In this document: positions 57,224 through 64,000 of the stretch, piece after piece
Layout of the letters: every line of letters begins with the position of its first letter
How positions within the stretch are numbered: the stretch's first letter is position 1
Source: Streptococcus mitis
GTDB taxonomy: Bacteria > Bacillota > Bacilli > Lactobacillales > Streptococcaceae
Reading direction: 5' to 3'
Assembly: GCF_002860865.1 (NCBI RefSeq)
Contig: NZ_PKIE01000006.1
Coordinates: 1-64,000 of the forward strand
Length of the DNA stretch: 64,000 nt
Made by a program: the position numbers and the translations under genes
Notes under the pieces: model-generated
Seen by the model: the letters and a program-made list of their open reading frames with translations, nothing else
Told to the model about the DNA's origin: nothing
Database searches by the model: none

Positions 57224-58177
57224 TTATTCTTTTAGTTCTACTTTTTCTAGTTCCATTACTGCGTTATTTTCTTTATTTGAGGTATCATTCTTCAAAAATC
57301 CTATGAATACTTTCTTACCATTTTCAACCGGGATATAGAATTGCACTCTATCTAAATCAACATATATTTTTTCTGTATCCTTTATCTTATATCCTCTACT
57401 TTCCATGATTGCGATAATTTGTTCTTTTGTTTTCAAATCCTTAACAGTATTAGTAAATGACTCATATGAAGTTAAATAAATCACCTTATCTCCTACAATA
57501 ATTCTATCACTTGAAAATTTAATATTAGGTAATCTATCTATATTTTTTTGATCTTCTTCCACAGAGCCTTTAGTTCCATAAACCTTCGTAACACGATAAG
57601 TTCCGCTAATTTTTGTGTTTACTAATGGTACTAACTCATATGGTACAGATGTATTCTCACCAATTATATCAAGATATACCATCTTATGTTGATCTATCTT
57701 ATACAGGATTCTTCCGTAACGTTCTTGGTCTTTATTATCAAGTAATGAAATAAACTTCAAATCTTCTTTTTTGATATCACTATTTTTTAATATCTCGAAA
57801 TTTTTCTTAAATGATTTGACGATATCTTCTTCCGAAAGTTTAGTTTTTGTGATATTTTTAAAATCAGAATATGAATCATGAATAGTTACATCATAATTAA
57901 ATACTTCATTATTTTTTAGCATATAATCAATTTTTAATTTTTCTGAACCTGAAAATTCCCAAACACTAGTTTTAAGCCCTACTGAACCCCACTTCTTATC
58001 AAATAAATTATCACTTGATGAATTTTCGGAAAAATAATTAGATATACTTATACCTGCAGCAGCAAAGATTCCCAATATAACAATCGTAAGTAATATGACT
58101 TTCACTAAACTAAATTTTTTAGTTTTCTTGCCATTCTTATTATCCTTTTTACCTTCTTCGTTTTTCTTCTTTCTCAT
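57224..58177 (-). CDS. Unrecognised membrane-anchored cargo protein
   Basis: A 317-residue protein. A strongly basic cytosolic N-terminus (MRKKKNEEGKKDNKNGKKTK) leads into one span (VILLTIVILGIFAAAGISIS, about 24-43), and the rest is an Asp/Lys/Ser-rich extracytoplasmic domain of about 270 residues with alternating beta segments (IKFSSDRIIVGDKVIYLTSY). No lipobox, LPXTG motif or known domain was recognised. AAGGAGG precedes ATG 58177. It follows the 148-residue gene after 58 bp, so the two are probably co-transcribed. Its low-complexity Lys/Asn bias is stronger than in chromosomal neighbours. Confidence 0.7.
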   Translation of the reverse strand: MRKKKNEEGKKDNKNGKKTKKFSLVKVILLTIVILGIFAAAGISISNYFSENSSSDNLFDKKWGSVGLKTSVWEFSGSEKLKIDYMLKNNEVFNYDVTIHDSYSDFKNITKTKLSEEDIVKSFKKNFEILKNSDIKKEDLKFISLLDNKDQERYGRILYKIDQHKMVYLDIIGENTSVPYELVPLVNTKISGTYRVTKVYGTKGSVEEDQKNIDRLPNIKFSSDRIIVGDKVIYLTSYESFTNTVKDLKTKEQIIAIMESRGYKIKDTEKIYVDLDRVQFYIPVENGKKVFIGFLKNDTSNKENNAVMELEKVELKE

Positions 58178-58235
58178 ATATCTTATCCTCCTTGATTTTA
58201 GTATCCATTCTATTAGCAAAACCTGAGTTTATTTC

Positions 58236-58682
58236 TTAATAATCTATGCTATTTAGATATTTTTGAAATTCCTCTTTTTTCATGTACTGTGGACTAGGCA
58301 TCTCAGGTATATTCTCAATATCTTCAATGATATTTGAAACAACTTCCAAGGCAATCCAATTAAAATTGGACTGTTTTTCTACTTTTTCATTTATATTTCT
58401 CCACTCTGTTGGAACCATATACGAGGAATCTTCTGGCAGTTTAGGATATGTCCCTTTTTCAATAATTTTAGAAAGAAATCCGTATTCTCCATTTGGTAAT
58501 ATTAGTAACACATAATCAACATTTCTCTGGTACAACTTCGATTTTGTCGTAAATAAAACTTTTCCACCATTATTTTTTGCAAAATGATAGTGAGCTTCTA
58601 AGTTACCTAGCTGAGAATATTTCTTCTCACCATTTCCCATATCCCATTCTTGTAATTTATACACAGCTATTTCTTCTGTCAT
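58236..58682 (-). CDS. Unrecognised soluble cargo protein
   Basis: A 148-residue acidic cytosolic protein. The segment KVLFTTKSKLYQRNVDYVLLILPNGEYGFLSKI and a later VPTEWRNI suggest a small beta-barrel, loosely like PUA/EVE folds, but no family is claimed. GGAG precedes the ATG. A promoter-like TGTGTTAAAAT lies 5' of it in the divergent region with the XRE gene (58683-58826). Being next to the repressor and first in the element operon, it is expressed under that control. Confidence 0.7.
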   Translation of the reverse strand: MTEEIAVYKLQEWDMGNGEKKYSQLGNLEAHYHFAKNNGGKVLFTTKSKLYQRNVDYVLLILPNGEYGFLSKIIEKGTYPKLPEDSSYMVPTEWRNINEKVEKQSNFNWIALEVVSNIIEDIENIPEMPSPQYMKKEEFQKYLNSIDY

Positions 58683-58826
58683 ATTACTACTCCAATTGTA
58701 TTGTTTTTTATCTATTTTAACACAAAAAGGTACATTACGCTATACTATATTGTTTTTTTAGATAGTTAATTGTACTTAAAAAATCATATAAAGGATAGTA
58801 GAATAGTACAAAAGAGGAAATTACGG

Positions 58827-59159
58827 ATGGAAGCTAATCAATTACAAAAATACATAGCAGAGCGTATAAGAGAATGTCGAAAAGAACAGAATCTTAGCCA
58901 AGAACAATTATCTAATCAAGCCGGACTAGGTGTTAAGGCAATACAAAACATAGAGAATATGAAATACGATTTTAAAATACACACACTTGAAAAGGTTCTT
59001 ACAGCTTTAGGCATGACCGTAGAAGACTTCTTTAATTTCCCACTTTCAAATAATTCCGTCCCCATCACTACATTGATTGACAACATCTCAGATTTATCAC
59101 ACACAAAAAAATTAAAAATCATTTCTTTGTTCAATGAAATTGTCAAAAATATAGATTAA
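58827..59159 (+). CDS. XRE-family repressor of the integrative element
   Basis: A 110-residue regulator with a Cro/C1 helix-turn-helix (LSQEQLSNQAGLGVKAIQNIE, about 22-42) and a short C-terminal helical tail (LSHTKKLKIISLFNEIVKNID). AGAGG precedes ATG 58827, chosen over an upstream in-frame ATG at 58770 without a site. It is divergent from the rest of the element, the usual layout of a maintenance repressor, and homologous to the protein at 21164. Confidence 0.85.
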   Translation: MEANQLQKYIAERIRECRKEQNLSQEQLSNQAGLGVKAIQNIENMKYDFKIHTLEKVLTALGMTVEDFFNFPLSNNSVPITTLIDNISDLSHTKKLKIISLFNEIVKNID

Positions 59160-59191
59160 AAGAGGAACTCTCAATGAATTCCTCTTTTTGT
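59160..59191 (+). terminator. Terminator of the element repressor
   Basis: AAAGAGGAA and TTCCTCTTT arms around an 11-nt loop, with a short T-run, directly after the XRE stop codon. Confidence 0.8.
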
Positions 59192-59210
59192 ATGCTACTT
59201 TATCTTTCCT

Positions 59211-59229
59211 TTGGTTAGTTTTATGGTTA
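59211..59229. repeat. Right integrase arm-type repeat
   Basis: TTGGTTAGTTTTATGGTTA, 18 of 19 bases identical to 52942-52960. It lies 53 bp inside attR. Confidence 0.65.
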
Positions 59230-59278
59230 ATTTGTGTCTCTATAATGTCATGTGTCCTTAAACTGTACTCCAAACACT

Positions 59279-59302
59279 CTAAGTATGTGTATCAAAAATC
59301 AT
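59279..59302 (-). pseudogene. Severed native 5' end of tatD at attR
   Basis: Minus strand ATG ATT TTT GAT ACA CAT ACT TAG encodes MIFDTHT, then stops. A GAGG/AGAAGAG ribosome site and an extended -10 (TGCTATAAT, minus strand, about 59330-59340) lie upstream. These are the original start, ribosome site and promoter of tatD cut off by the insertion. Excision by recombination between cores would rejoin MIFDTHT to HLNVEEF. Confidence 0.75.
59283..59299. other. attR core
   Basis: GTATGTGTATCAAAAAT, the second copy of the 17-bp direct repeat found at 52809-52825. Confidence 0.85.
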
Positions 59303-59395
59303 CTCTTCTAACCTCGTTTTCTATCTTCTATTATAGCAAAAAAACTGACCTCTCTCCTCATCTGTAAAAAATATTCTAAAATCCATCGTCGTCTC

Positions 59396-59424
59396 TTGAC
59401 GCTATTTTTCCAAAGCAGTATAAT
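59396..59424 (+). promoter_or_regulatory. kimA-like gene promoter
   Basis: TTGACG (59396-59401), 17-bp spacer and TATAAT (59419-59424), 36 bp before the start codon. Confidence 0.75.
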
Positions 59425-59459
59425 AGCACTTATTGAAATTTTCAGAAAAGGAAAATACA

Positions 59460-61304
59460 ATGTTTACAAAATTAAAACAGACTTTTATCGGTCGTCCTCT
59501 TAAGTCCTTAACAGAAGGCGAGAGAGGTCTGCTAGGAAAAATGCAGGCCTTAGCCATGTTATCAAGCGACGCTCTATCTTCCATTGCCTATGGGCCTGAG
59601 CAAGTAGTCCTCGTCTTGGCTAGTCTCTCTCCTCTTGCTATATGGTGGAGTCTTCCTATCGGCCTTTTTGTCCTCCTACTTCTGGCCAGCCTGACCGTTT
59701 CCTACCGTCAAATCATCCATGCCTATCCTCAAGGAGGAGGGGCCTATATGGTTACTCGAGAAAATCTATCTCCCGAGCTAGGCTTGATCGCTGGAGGTAG
59801 TCTGCTGGTTGACTACATGCTGACTGTGGCGGTATCGGTATCATCTGGAGCTGATGCTATCACAGCAGCCCTCCCTGTCCTCCACCCTTACAACCTTCAC
59901 ATCTCCATTTTTCTAGTTTGCTTGCTTATGCTCTTGAATTTACGGGGGGTGAAAGAATCTGCCAGTTCACTGATGATTCCTGTCTATCTCTTTATCATCA
60001 GTACTGTCTTTCTCTTACTCTATGGAATCTTTCAACTAATGACAGGCTCTCTCAGCTATCAGGCAACTTCTCCTATCGGGCATGCTGTACCGAGTCTGTC
60101 TATCGTTCTCATTCTAAGAGCCTTTACCAGTGGTTCTGCCTCTCTGACAGGGGTTGAAGCTATTTCAAATGCCGTTCCCTTTTTCAAGTCTCCAAAAGAA
60201 AAGAATGCCGCTCAAACCTTGACCATTATGTCACTGATTTTAGGTTTTCTTTTTGCTGGTATCACCTTCCTAAACTACTGGATGGGGATCATGCCTCAAC
60301 ACGGAGAAACTATTCTTTCACAGATGGCTCAAGGCATCCTTGGTAATTCCTTCTTGGGTCACCTTGGCTATTATATCTTCCAATTCTCCACAGCCTTGAT
60401 TTTGGCCGTAGCTGCAAATACTGGCTTTTCGGCCTTCCCTATGCTGGCTTACAATATGGCTAAAAACAAGTACATGCCCCATCTCTTTATGGAAAAAGGA
60501 GACCGGCTAGGCTACTCCAATGGAATTTTAACTCTGGCTTTTGGGGCTATGATTCTTCTTCTCATTTTTAATGGCAACACCGAACGCTTGATTCCTCTTT
60601 ATACTATCGGGGTCTTCGTTCCCTTCGCCCTATCTCAGACTGGGATGATTCGTCATTGGAAAAAGGAAAAAGGGACCGACTTCTTAAAACCTGCTCTTGC
60701 TAATATCCTTGGGGCAATCATTTGCTACGCTATCGTGTTGATCCTGCTCTTTTTCCGTCTCAGTGATATCTGGCCTTTCTTCCCAATTATTCTCGTACTC
60801 ACCCTACTCTTCTTGGCAATTCACAGTCATTACCAAAAAGTGGCCCAACAACTGCGACTCTATGAAGGCATCGAAAAACGTACCTACGATGGAAATCTAG
60901 TTCTCGTCCTAGTAGGGAATGTCACCCGTGTAAGTGTTGGAGCCATTAACTACGCTCAAAGTATCGGTGATGAAGTCTTAGCCATGCACATTTCTACTAA
61001 GGAAACAGCAGAAAAAGATCAAGAAATTCTCCAAGAATTTGCTGATTACTTCCCAACCATTACTCTAAAAAACATCAAGACTAGCTACCGCGACATCATC
61101 ACGCCTACTATCAAGTATGTCAAACGGGTTTCCGAGGACGCTCAGAAAAAGAACTATACAGTCACTGTCCTCGTCCCCCAGTTTATCCCTAATAAACCTT
61201 GGCAGAATATCCTGCACAATCAGATGAGTCTCAAACTCAAATACGCCCTTCGTTGGCACCAAGACGTCGTTGTCGCTAGCTACTCTTATCACTTAAAAGA
61301 ATAA
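59460..61304 (+). CDS. KimA-like high-affinity potassium importer (APC superfamily)
   Basis: A 614-residue transporter with 12 predicted spans and a cytosolic C-terminal domain of about 130 residues. The N-terminus (ALAMLSSDALSSIAYGPEQV), the YPQGGGAYMVTRENL and GGSLLVDYMLTVAVSVS blocks, and GDRLGYSNG match Bacillus KimA (YdaO), a proton-coupled K+ importer, as remembered. In Bacillus, KimA is inhibited by cyclic di-AMP and its gene by a c-di-AMP riboswitch; no such riboswitch fits in the short leader here. AAGGAAAATACA precedes ATG 59460. The generic label would be amino-acid permease. Confidence 0.82.
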   Translation: MFTKLKQTFIGRPLKSLTEGERGLLGKMQALAMLSSDALSSIAYGPEQVVLVLASLSPLAIWWSLPIGLFVLLLLASLTVSYRQIIHAYPQGGGAYMVTRENLSPELGLIAGGSLLVDYMLTVAVSVSSGADAITAALPVLHPYNLHISIFLVCLLMLLNLRGVKESASSLMIPVYLFIISTVFLLLYGIFQLMTGSLSYQATSPIGHAVPSLSIVLILRAFTSGSASLTGVEAISNAVPFFKSPKEKNAAQTLTIMSLILGFLFAGITFLNYWMGIMPQHGETILSQMAQGILGNSFLGHLGYYIFQFSTALILAVAANTGFSAFPMLAYNMAKNKYMPHLFMEKGDRLGYSNGILTLAFGAMILLLIFNGNTERLIPLYTIGVFVPFALSQTGMIRHWKKEKGTDFLKPALANILGAIICYAIVLILLFFRLSDIWPFFPIILVLTLLFLAIHSHYQKVAQQLRLYEGIEKRTYDGNLVLVLVGNVTRVSVGAINYAQSIGDEVLAMHISTKETAEKDQEILQEFADYFPTITLKNIKTSYRDIITPTIKYVKRVSEDAQKKNYTVTVLVPQFIPNKPWQNILHNQMSLKLKYALRWHQDVVVASYSYHLKE

Positions 61305-61307
61305 AGA

Positions 61308-61351
61308 AAAGTCCTTACCAAAACTAAGAAGCTTCTGGTAAGGACTTTTTT
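61308..61351. terminator. Bidirectional terminator between kimA-like gene and ali gene
   Basis: AAGTCCTTACCA and TGGTAAGGACTT arms with T-runs on both strands, between two convergent genes. Confidence 0.88.
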
Positions 61352-61396
61352 CTGAATCCTGTCACTATGCTTAACTGAAAAGCATGACTAGGCATA

Positions 61397-63361
61397 TTAT
61401 TGAATGTGGTTAGCTAAATCTTCCTGAGCTTTTTTATTTGACTCAGCTTTTTCTTTTAGCCATTTTTCGTAGAGCTCTTGGTACTGTTTAGCAGTTACTG
61501 GTTCTTTTTGCAATTCAACATATTTGTAGTTGTCAGAATCTCCTTTGTGCCCAACGAATGAGAATGGGCCTGTAAACGGTACAGTCTTACGGAAGATTGG
61601 GTTGGCTCCACCACTTTGAACTGGTAGGAAGAGGGCACTATCTGTCAACCAAGCTTGGGCTTCAGCATATTTTTCATAGCGAGCTTGAGTATCTGTGATT
61701 TCCGCATCTGCCTGATCCAAGAGTTTCTTATAGTCAGCAAGACCAATCTTGTCCTTGACTTCCTTGTCTTTTCCTTCAGACAAGCCCATGTTTTTCAACT
61801 GAGAACCTGTCTCTGGATCAAGGATGGCTAGGTAAGTCTTCGGATCTGAGTAATCTCCACCCCATCCTGAGATGTCGATATCGTAGTCTTTTTGTTCTGC
61901 TGTATCTGCAAAGAATGTAGCTTGATCCTTCTCGTCTGGAGAAAGTTGGATAACATCAATGACTACATTCTCCTTACCAAGAGTTTCTTCCACTGTTTGT
62001 TTGAAAGATCCAGCCTGTTGCACATCTAATTTAGCAGTCTGGTCAACTGGCATATCCAAATGAATTGGGAAGGTTACTCCTTGAGCTTGCAGACTTTCTT
62101 TGGCCTTCGCAAACTTCTCTTTGGCCTTTTCAGGATTCAAGAAGGCTTGCTTACCATCGTTTAGGTTGATATTTGCCCAATCTTTACCATAGTTGACAAT
62201 TTTCTCATTGACAATGTCACCAAAGTTCTTATCGCCAACTTGGACAAAGTTACTTGGTGTAACTGTGTTACGCAAGATACGGTCTGCTCCATCTTCACCA
62301 TTTGTCTGTGCTGCATAAGCATGACGGTCAAAGGCAAAGTTGATAGCCTGACGGAAATCTTTATTCTGCATAGCTGCGCGTGAATCTGTCTTTTCCTTAT
62401 CAGACTGTTTCATAGTCTGCTTATAGCTTTGACGATTAACGTTGAAAAGATAGTAGAAAGTAACTGAGTTTTGTGGTGTATAGGTAATCTTGTCCTCGTT
62501 TCCCTTCTTGAGTTCAGCAAATACTGAACTTGTTGGGAAAATACGACCATCTGTATAGTTACCATCCAAGAAACCTCTTGCAATGCTGTCTTGGTCAGAA
62601 CCATCAAAGAAAGAAAGTTTCACTTTCTCAATTTTGACATTATCCTTATCCCAGTAGTTAGGGTTTTTATCAAACTCAATCAAAGATTTTGATGTGAAGG
62701 ACTTAAACAAGTAAGGACCATTTGACAAGATACTTGATGGTGTCACACTTCCAAAGTCATCTCCCTTAGACTTCAAGAAAGCTTCATTTACAGGATTAAG
62801 GATACTTGCTGTCGTTTTAGAGTTCCAGTAAGTCTCAGGTTGGTTGAGAATGTATTGTAGCGTGTAATCATCCACCGCCTTAACACCAACAGTTCCAAAA
62901 TCAGATGATTTCCCTTCAACATAGTCTGCTAGACCCTTGATAGAGTCTTGTACCAAGTACAAGTTTTCAGCCTTTTTATCAGCCGCATACTTGAGACCAG
63001 TCACAAAGTCATGAGCCGTCACATCCGCATACTCTTCTCCTTCAGAAGTGTACCATTTAGCCCCCTGACGGATCTTATAGGTGTAAGTCAAACCATCTTT
63101 TGACACAGTCCATGACTCAGCCATAGAGGGAATGAGATTGCCATACTGGTCATTTTCCAACAACCCATCAATCAAGTTGGTTGTGATACTAGATGTAGAG
63201 TCTCGTGTAGAGGTAATGTAATCCAAGGTATCAGGGTTGCTGACAAAGATATAAGAGTATGTCTTGTCTGCATTGCTTGATTGGGATGACCCGCATGCCG
63301 CTAGAGCTAGACCTGCTGTCAAAGCCATAGCTCCAAAAAGCATAACTTTTGATTTCTTCAT
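61397..63361 (-). CDS. Orphan oligopeptide-binding lipoprotein, AliA/AliB/AmiA family
   Basis: A 654-residue family 5 binding protein; lipobox ALAACGS with lipid Cys at 23; binding domain from YSYIFVSNPDTLDYI. It is a paralogue of AmiA at 27386, sharing the C-terminal motif WLKEKAESNKKAQEDLANHIQ-like ending (split across residues 635-654). No permease or ATPase is nearby, so like pneumococcal AliA and AliB it probably uses the AmiCDEF channel. Its ligand cannot be told from sequence. Convergent with the kimA-like gene. Confidence 0.88.
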   Translation of the reverse strand: MKKSKVMLFGAMALTAGLALAACGSSQSSNADKTYSYIFVSNPDTLDYITSTRDSTSSITTNLIDGLLENDQYGNLIPSMAESWTVSKDGLTYTYKIRQGAKWYTSEGEEYADVTAHDFVTGLKYAADKKAENLYLVQDSIKGLADYVEGKSSDFGTVGVKAVDDYTLQYILNQPETYWNSKTTASILNPVNEAFLKSKGDDFGSVTPSSILSNGPYLFKSFTSKSLIEFDKNPNYWDKDNVKIEKVKLSFFDGSDQDSIARGFLDGNYTDGRIFPTSSVFAELKKGNEDKITYTPQNSVTFYYLFNVNRQSYKQTMKQSDKEKTDSRAAMQNKDFRQAINFAFDRHAYAAQTNGEDGADRILRNTVTPSNFVQVGDKNFGDIVNEKIVNYGKDWANINLNDGKQAFLNPEKAKEKFAKAKESLQAQGVTFPIHLDMPVDQTAKLDVQQAGSFKQTVEETLGKENVVIDVIQLSPDEKDQATFFADTAEQKDYDIDISGWGGDYSDPKTYLAILDPETGSQLKNMGLSEGKDKEVKDKIGLADYKKLLDQADAEITDTQARYEKYAEAQAWLTDSALFLPVQSGGANPIFRKTVPFTGPFSFVGHKGDSDNYKYVELQKEPVTAKQYQELYEKWLKEKAESNKKAQEDLANHIQ

Positions 63362-63447
63362 GATTATTCTCCATTTTTTACAGTATGTGAAATATTATAC
63401 ACCATTTGAGCAAAAATATAAAGCCTTTTTGAACTTTTTACAAAAAT

Positions 63448-63481
63448 AAAAATCAGTAGACTCGAGTTCCTACTGATTTTT
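63448..63481 (-). terminator. Terminator of rpmH
   Basis: Minus strand AAATCAGTAG and CTACTGATTT arms with a T-run, just beyond the rpmH stop. Confidence 0.85.
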
Positions 63482-63498
63482 GTTATAGTTCGTTTGGA

Positions 63499-63633
63499 TT
63501 ATGCAGCCAAAACTTTGCGTCCTTTACGACGACGAGCTGCCAATACGCGACGACCGTTTTTAGTTGACATACGGTTACGGAATCCGTGTTTGCGCGCACG
63601 ACGAAGTTTACTTGGTTGATAAGTACGTTTCAC
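63499..63633 (-). CDS. rpmH: 50S ribosomal protein L34
   Basis: A 44-residue, highly basic protein, [20 protein letters not shown] at its start, [11 protein letters not shown] at its end. The start is GTG (63633-63631) with a GAGGAGG site 8 nt upstream. Upstream a TTGACA (63738-63733) with a 19-bp spacer to TAGAAT may be the promoter. The usual neighbours rnpA and yidC1 are not here, so the gene stands alone. Confidence 0.95.
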
Positions 63634-63777
63634 GATGAATACCTCCTCATAGATTTTGTATTCGTTTAGCCGGCTATAAAGTGATCAGTTACTAAACATA
63701 CTTTACTATTCTATCTGATTCTTTCACTTTTGTCAATAGCTCTAGGCAAATGTTTCCAGCTTTTTCGAATGTAAGCC

Positions 63778-64000
63778 CTATCTACGATACTGTTTTAAGA
63801 ATCGAGTCATTTTTTCTTGGATTTGGGCTAGTTCATCAACACGAGGAAGGTAAACGATACGGAAGTGGTCTGGTTCCTGCCAGTTAAAGCCTCGACCATG
63901 AACCAAGAGAACCTTTTCCTGCTTCAAGAAATCAAGGACAAACTGCTCATCATCATCGATACGGTACATATTGCGGTCGATTTTTGGGAAGATATAGAGT
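63778..64000 (-). CDS. Alanine aminotransferase (AlaT/AlaA type), 3' part only
   Basis: The last 74 residues of a class I/II PLP aminotransferase; the gene enters from the right edge and its start is outside the window. The C-terminal pattern LYIFPKIDRNMYRIDDDEQFV ... VHGRGFNWQEPDHFRIVYLPRVDEL is typical of the AlaA/AlaT subgroup, with Arg of FRIVYLP as the substrate carboxylate ligand. These enzymes convert pyruvate and glutamate to alanine. Confidence 0.82.
   Translation of the reverse strand, partial: LYIFPKIDRNMYRIDDDEQFVLDFLKQEKVLLVHGRGFNWQEPDHFRIVYLPRVDELAQIQEKMTRFLKQYRR

Larger units (their letters stand above)
52826..59282. mobile_element. 6.5-kb integrative element in tatD with rolling-circle Rep
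   Basis: Bounded by the 17-bp direct repeats attL and attR, with integrase arm repeats just inside each end. Genes in order: tyrosine integrase, small DNA-binding protein (excisionase-like), HUH Rep, candidate origin, two small accessory proteins, sigma-like HTH protein, two unrecognised cargo proteins (all minus strand), then a divergent XRE repressor. No capsid, terminase, type IV secretion or resistance gene is present, so it is neither a full prophage nor a self-conjugative element. It could be a satellite or a mobilisable, plasmid-like integrative element. Confidence 0.85.

Noticed and set aside
52826..59282. Complete prophage
   Set aside because: No terminase, portal, capsid, tail, holin or lysin gene is present, and the size is 6.5 kb.
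59300..59459. Cyclic di-AMP (ydaO-type) riboswitch before the kimA-like gene
   Set aside because: A good promoter lies only 36 bp before the start codon, leaving no room for the aptamer.

Overview
The window is a stretch of chromosome from a mitis-group Streptococcus (S. mitis / S. oralis / S. pneumoniae relatives). The evidence is the gene content and order (piuBDCA, scpA-scpB-rluB, amiACDEF, endA-epuA-murA, yidC2, pflA, purR, the rsgA-rsmA-rnmV-tatD run), many copies of BOX elements, one RUP element, AT-rich DNA, and AAGGAGG-type ribosome sites. A malolactic enzyme locus, an extra IS and a small integrated element argue for a commensal such as S. mitis rather than a typical S. pneumoniae, but the species cannot be settled from sequence reading alone.

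Layout. 1-9.1 kb: a truncated YSIRK surface-protein remnant, a Na/Pi cotransporter, a bacteriocin-immunity-like gene, pepA, galE and the piu iron-compound ABC transporter. 9.2-15.4 kb: a compact minus-strand housekeeping run (yneF, murI, rdgB, phosphoesterase, CBS protein, XerD-like, scpA, scpB, rluB, yidD). 15.6-18.8 kb: a trpXYZ-type ABC transporter behind a long leader that looks like a peptide-coupled transcription attenuator. 18.8-22.6 kb: an IS630-like remnant, malolactic enzyme, an XRE regulator and a LysR regulator. 22.6-29.6 kb: BOX, RUP and the oligopeptide permease operon ami, then tRNA-Cys. 29.8-41.0 kb: CorC-like protein, endA-epuA-murA with an inserted acyltransferase gene, sepM-coaD-rsmD, asnA, BI-1 protein, SpoU methylase, acylphosphatase and yidC2. 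41.0-42.9 kb: a BOX abutting an IS1182-like insertion sequence. 42.9-52.8 kb: pflA, lysA, purR and a dense minus-strand cluster from yhaM through tatD.

52.8-59.3 kb is a 6.5-kb integrative element inserted in the 5' end of tatD. It carries a tyrosine integrase, a small excisionase-like protein, an HUH rolling-circle Rep with a candidate origin, two plasmid-type accessory proteins, a sigma-like helix-turn-helix protein, two unrecognised cargo proteins and an XRE repressor. Direct core repeats (17 bp) and arm repeats (19 bp, 18 identical) bracket it. It has swapped the native tatD ATG and ribosome site for an element-supplied TTG start. 59.4-64 kb: KimA-like potassium importer, an orphan oligopeptide-binding lipoprotein, rpmH and the 3' end of an alanine aminotransferase gene.

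The most interesting points are the trpXYZ leader (an aromatic-rich leader peptide, mutually exclusive hairpins and a terminator), the tatD-integrated rolling-circle element with its start-codon swap, and that element's unrecognised two-gene cargo. All functional statements are from sequence reading; no search was run.
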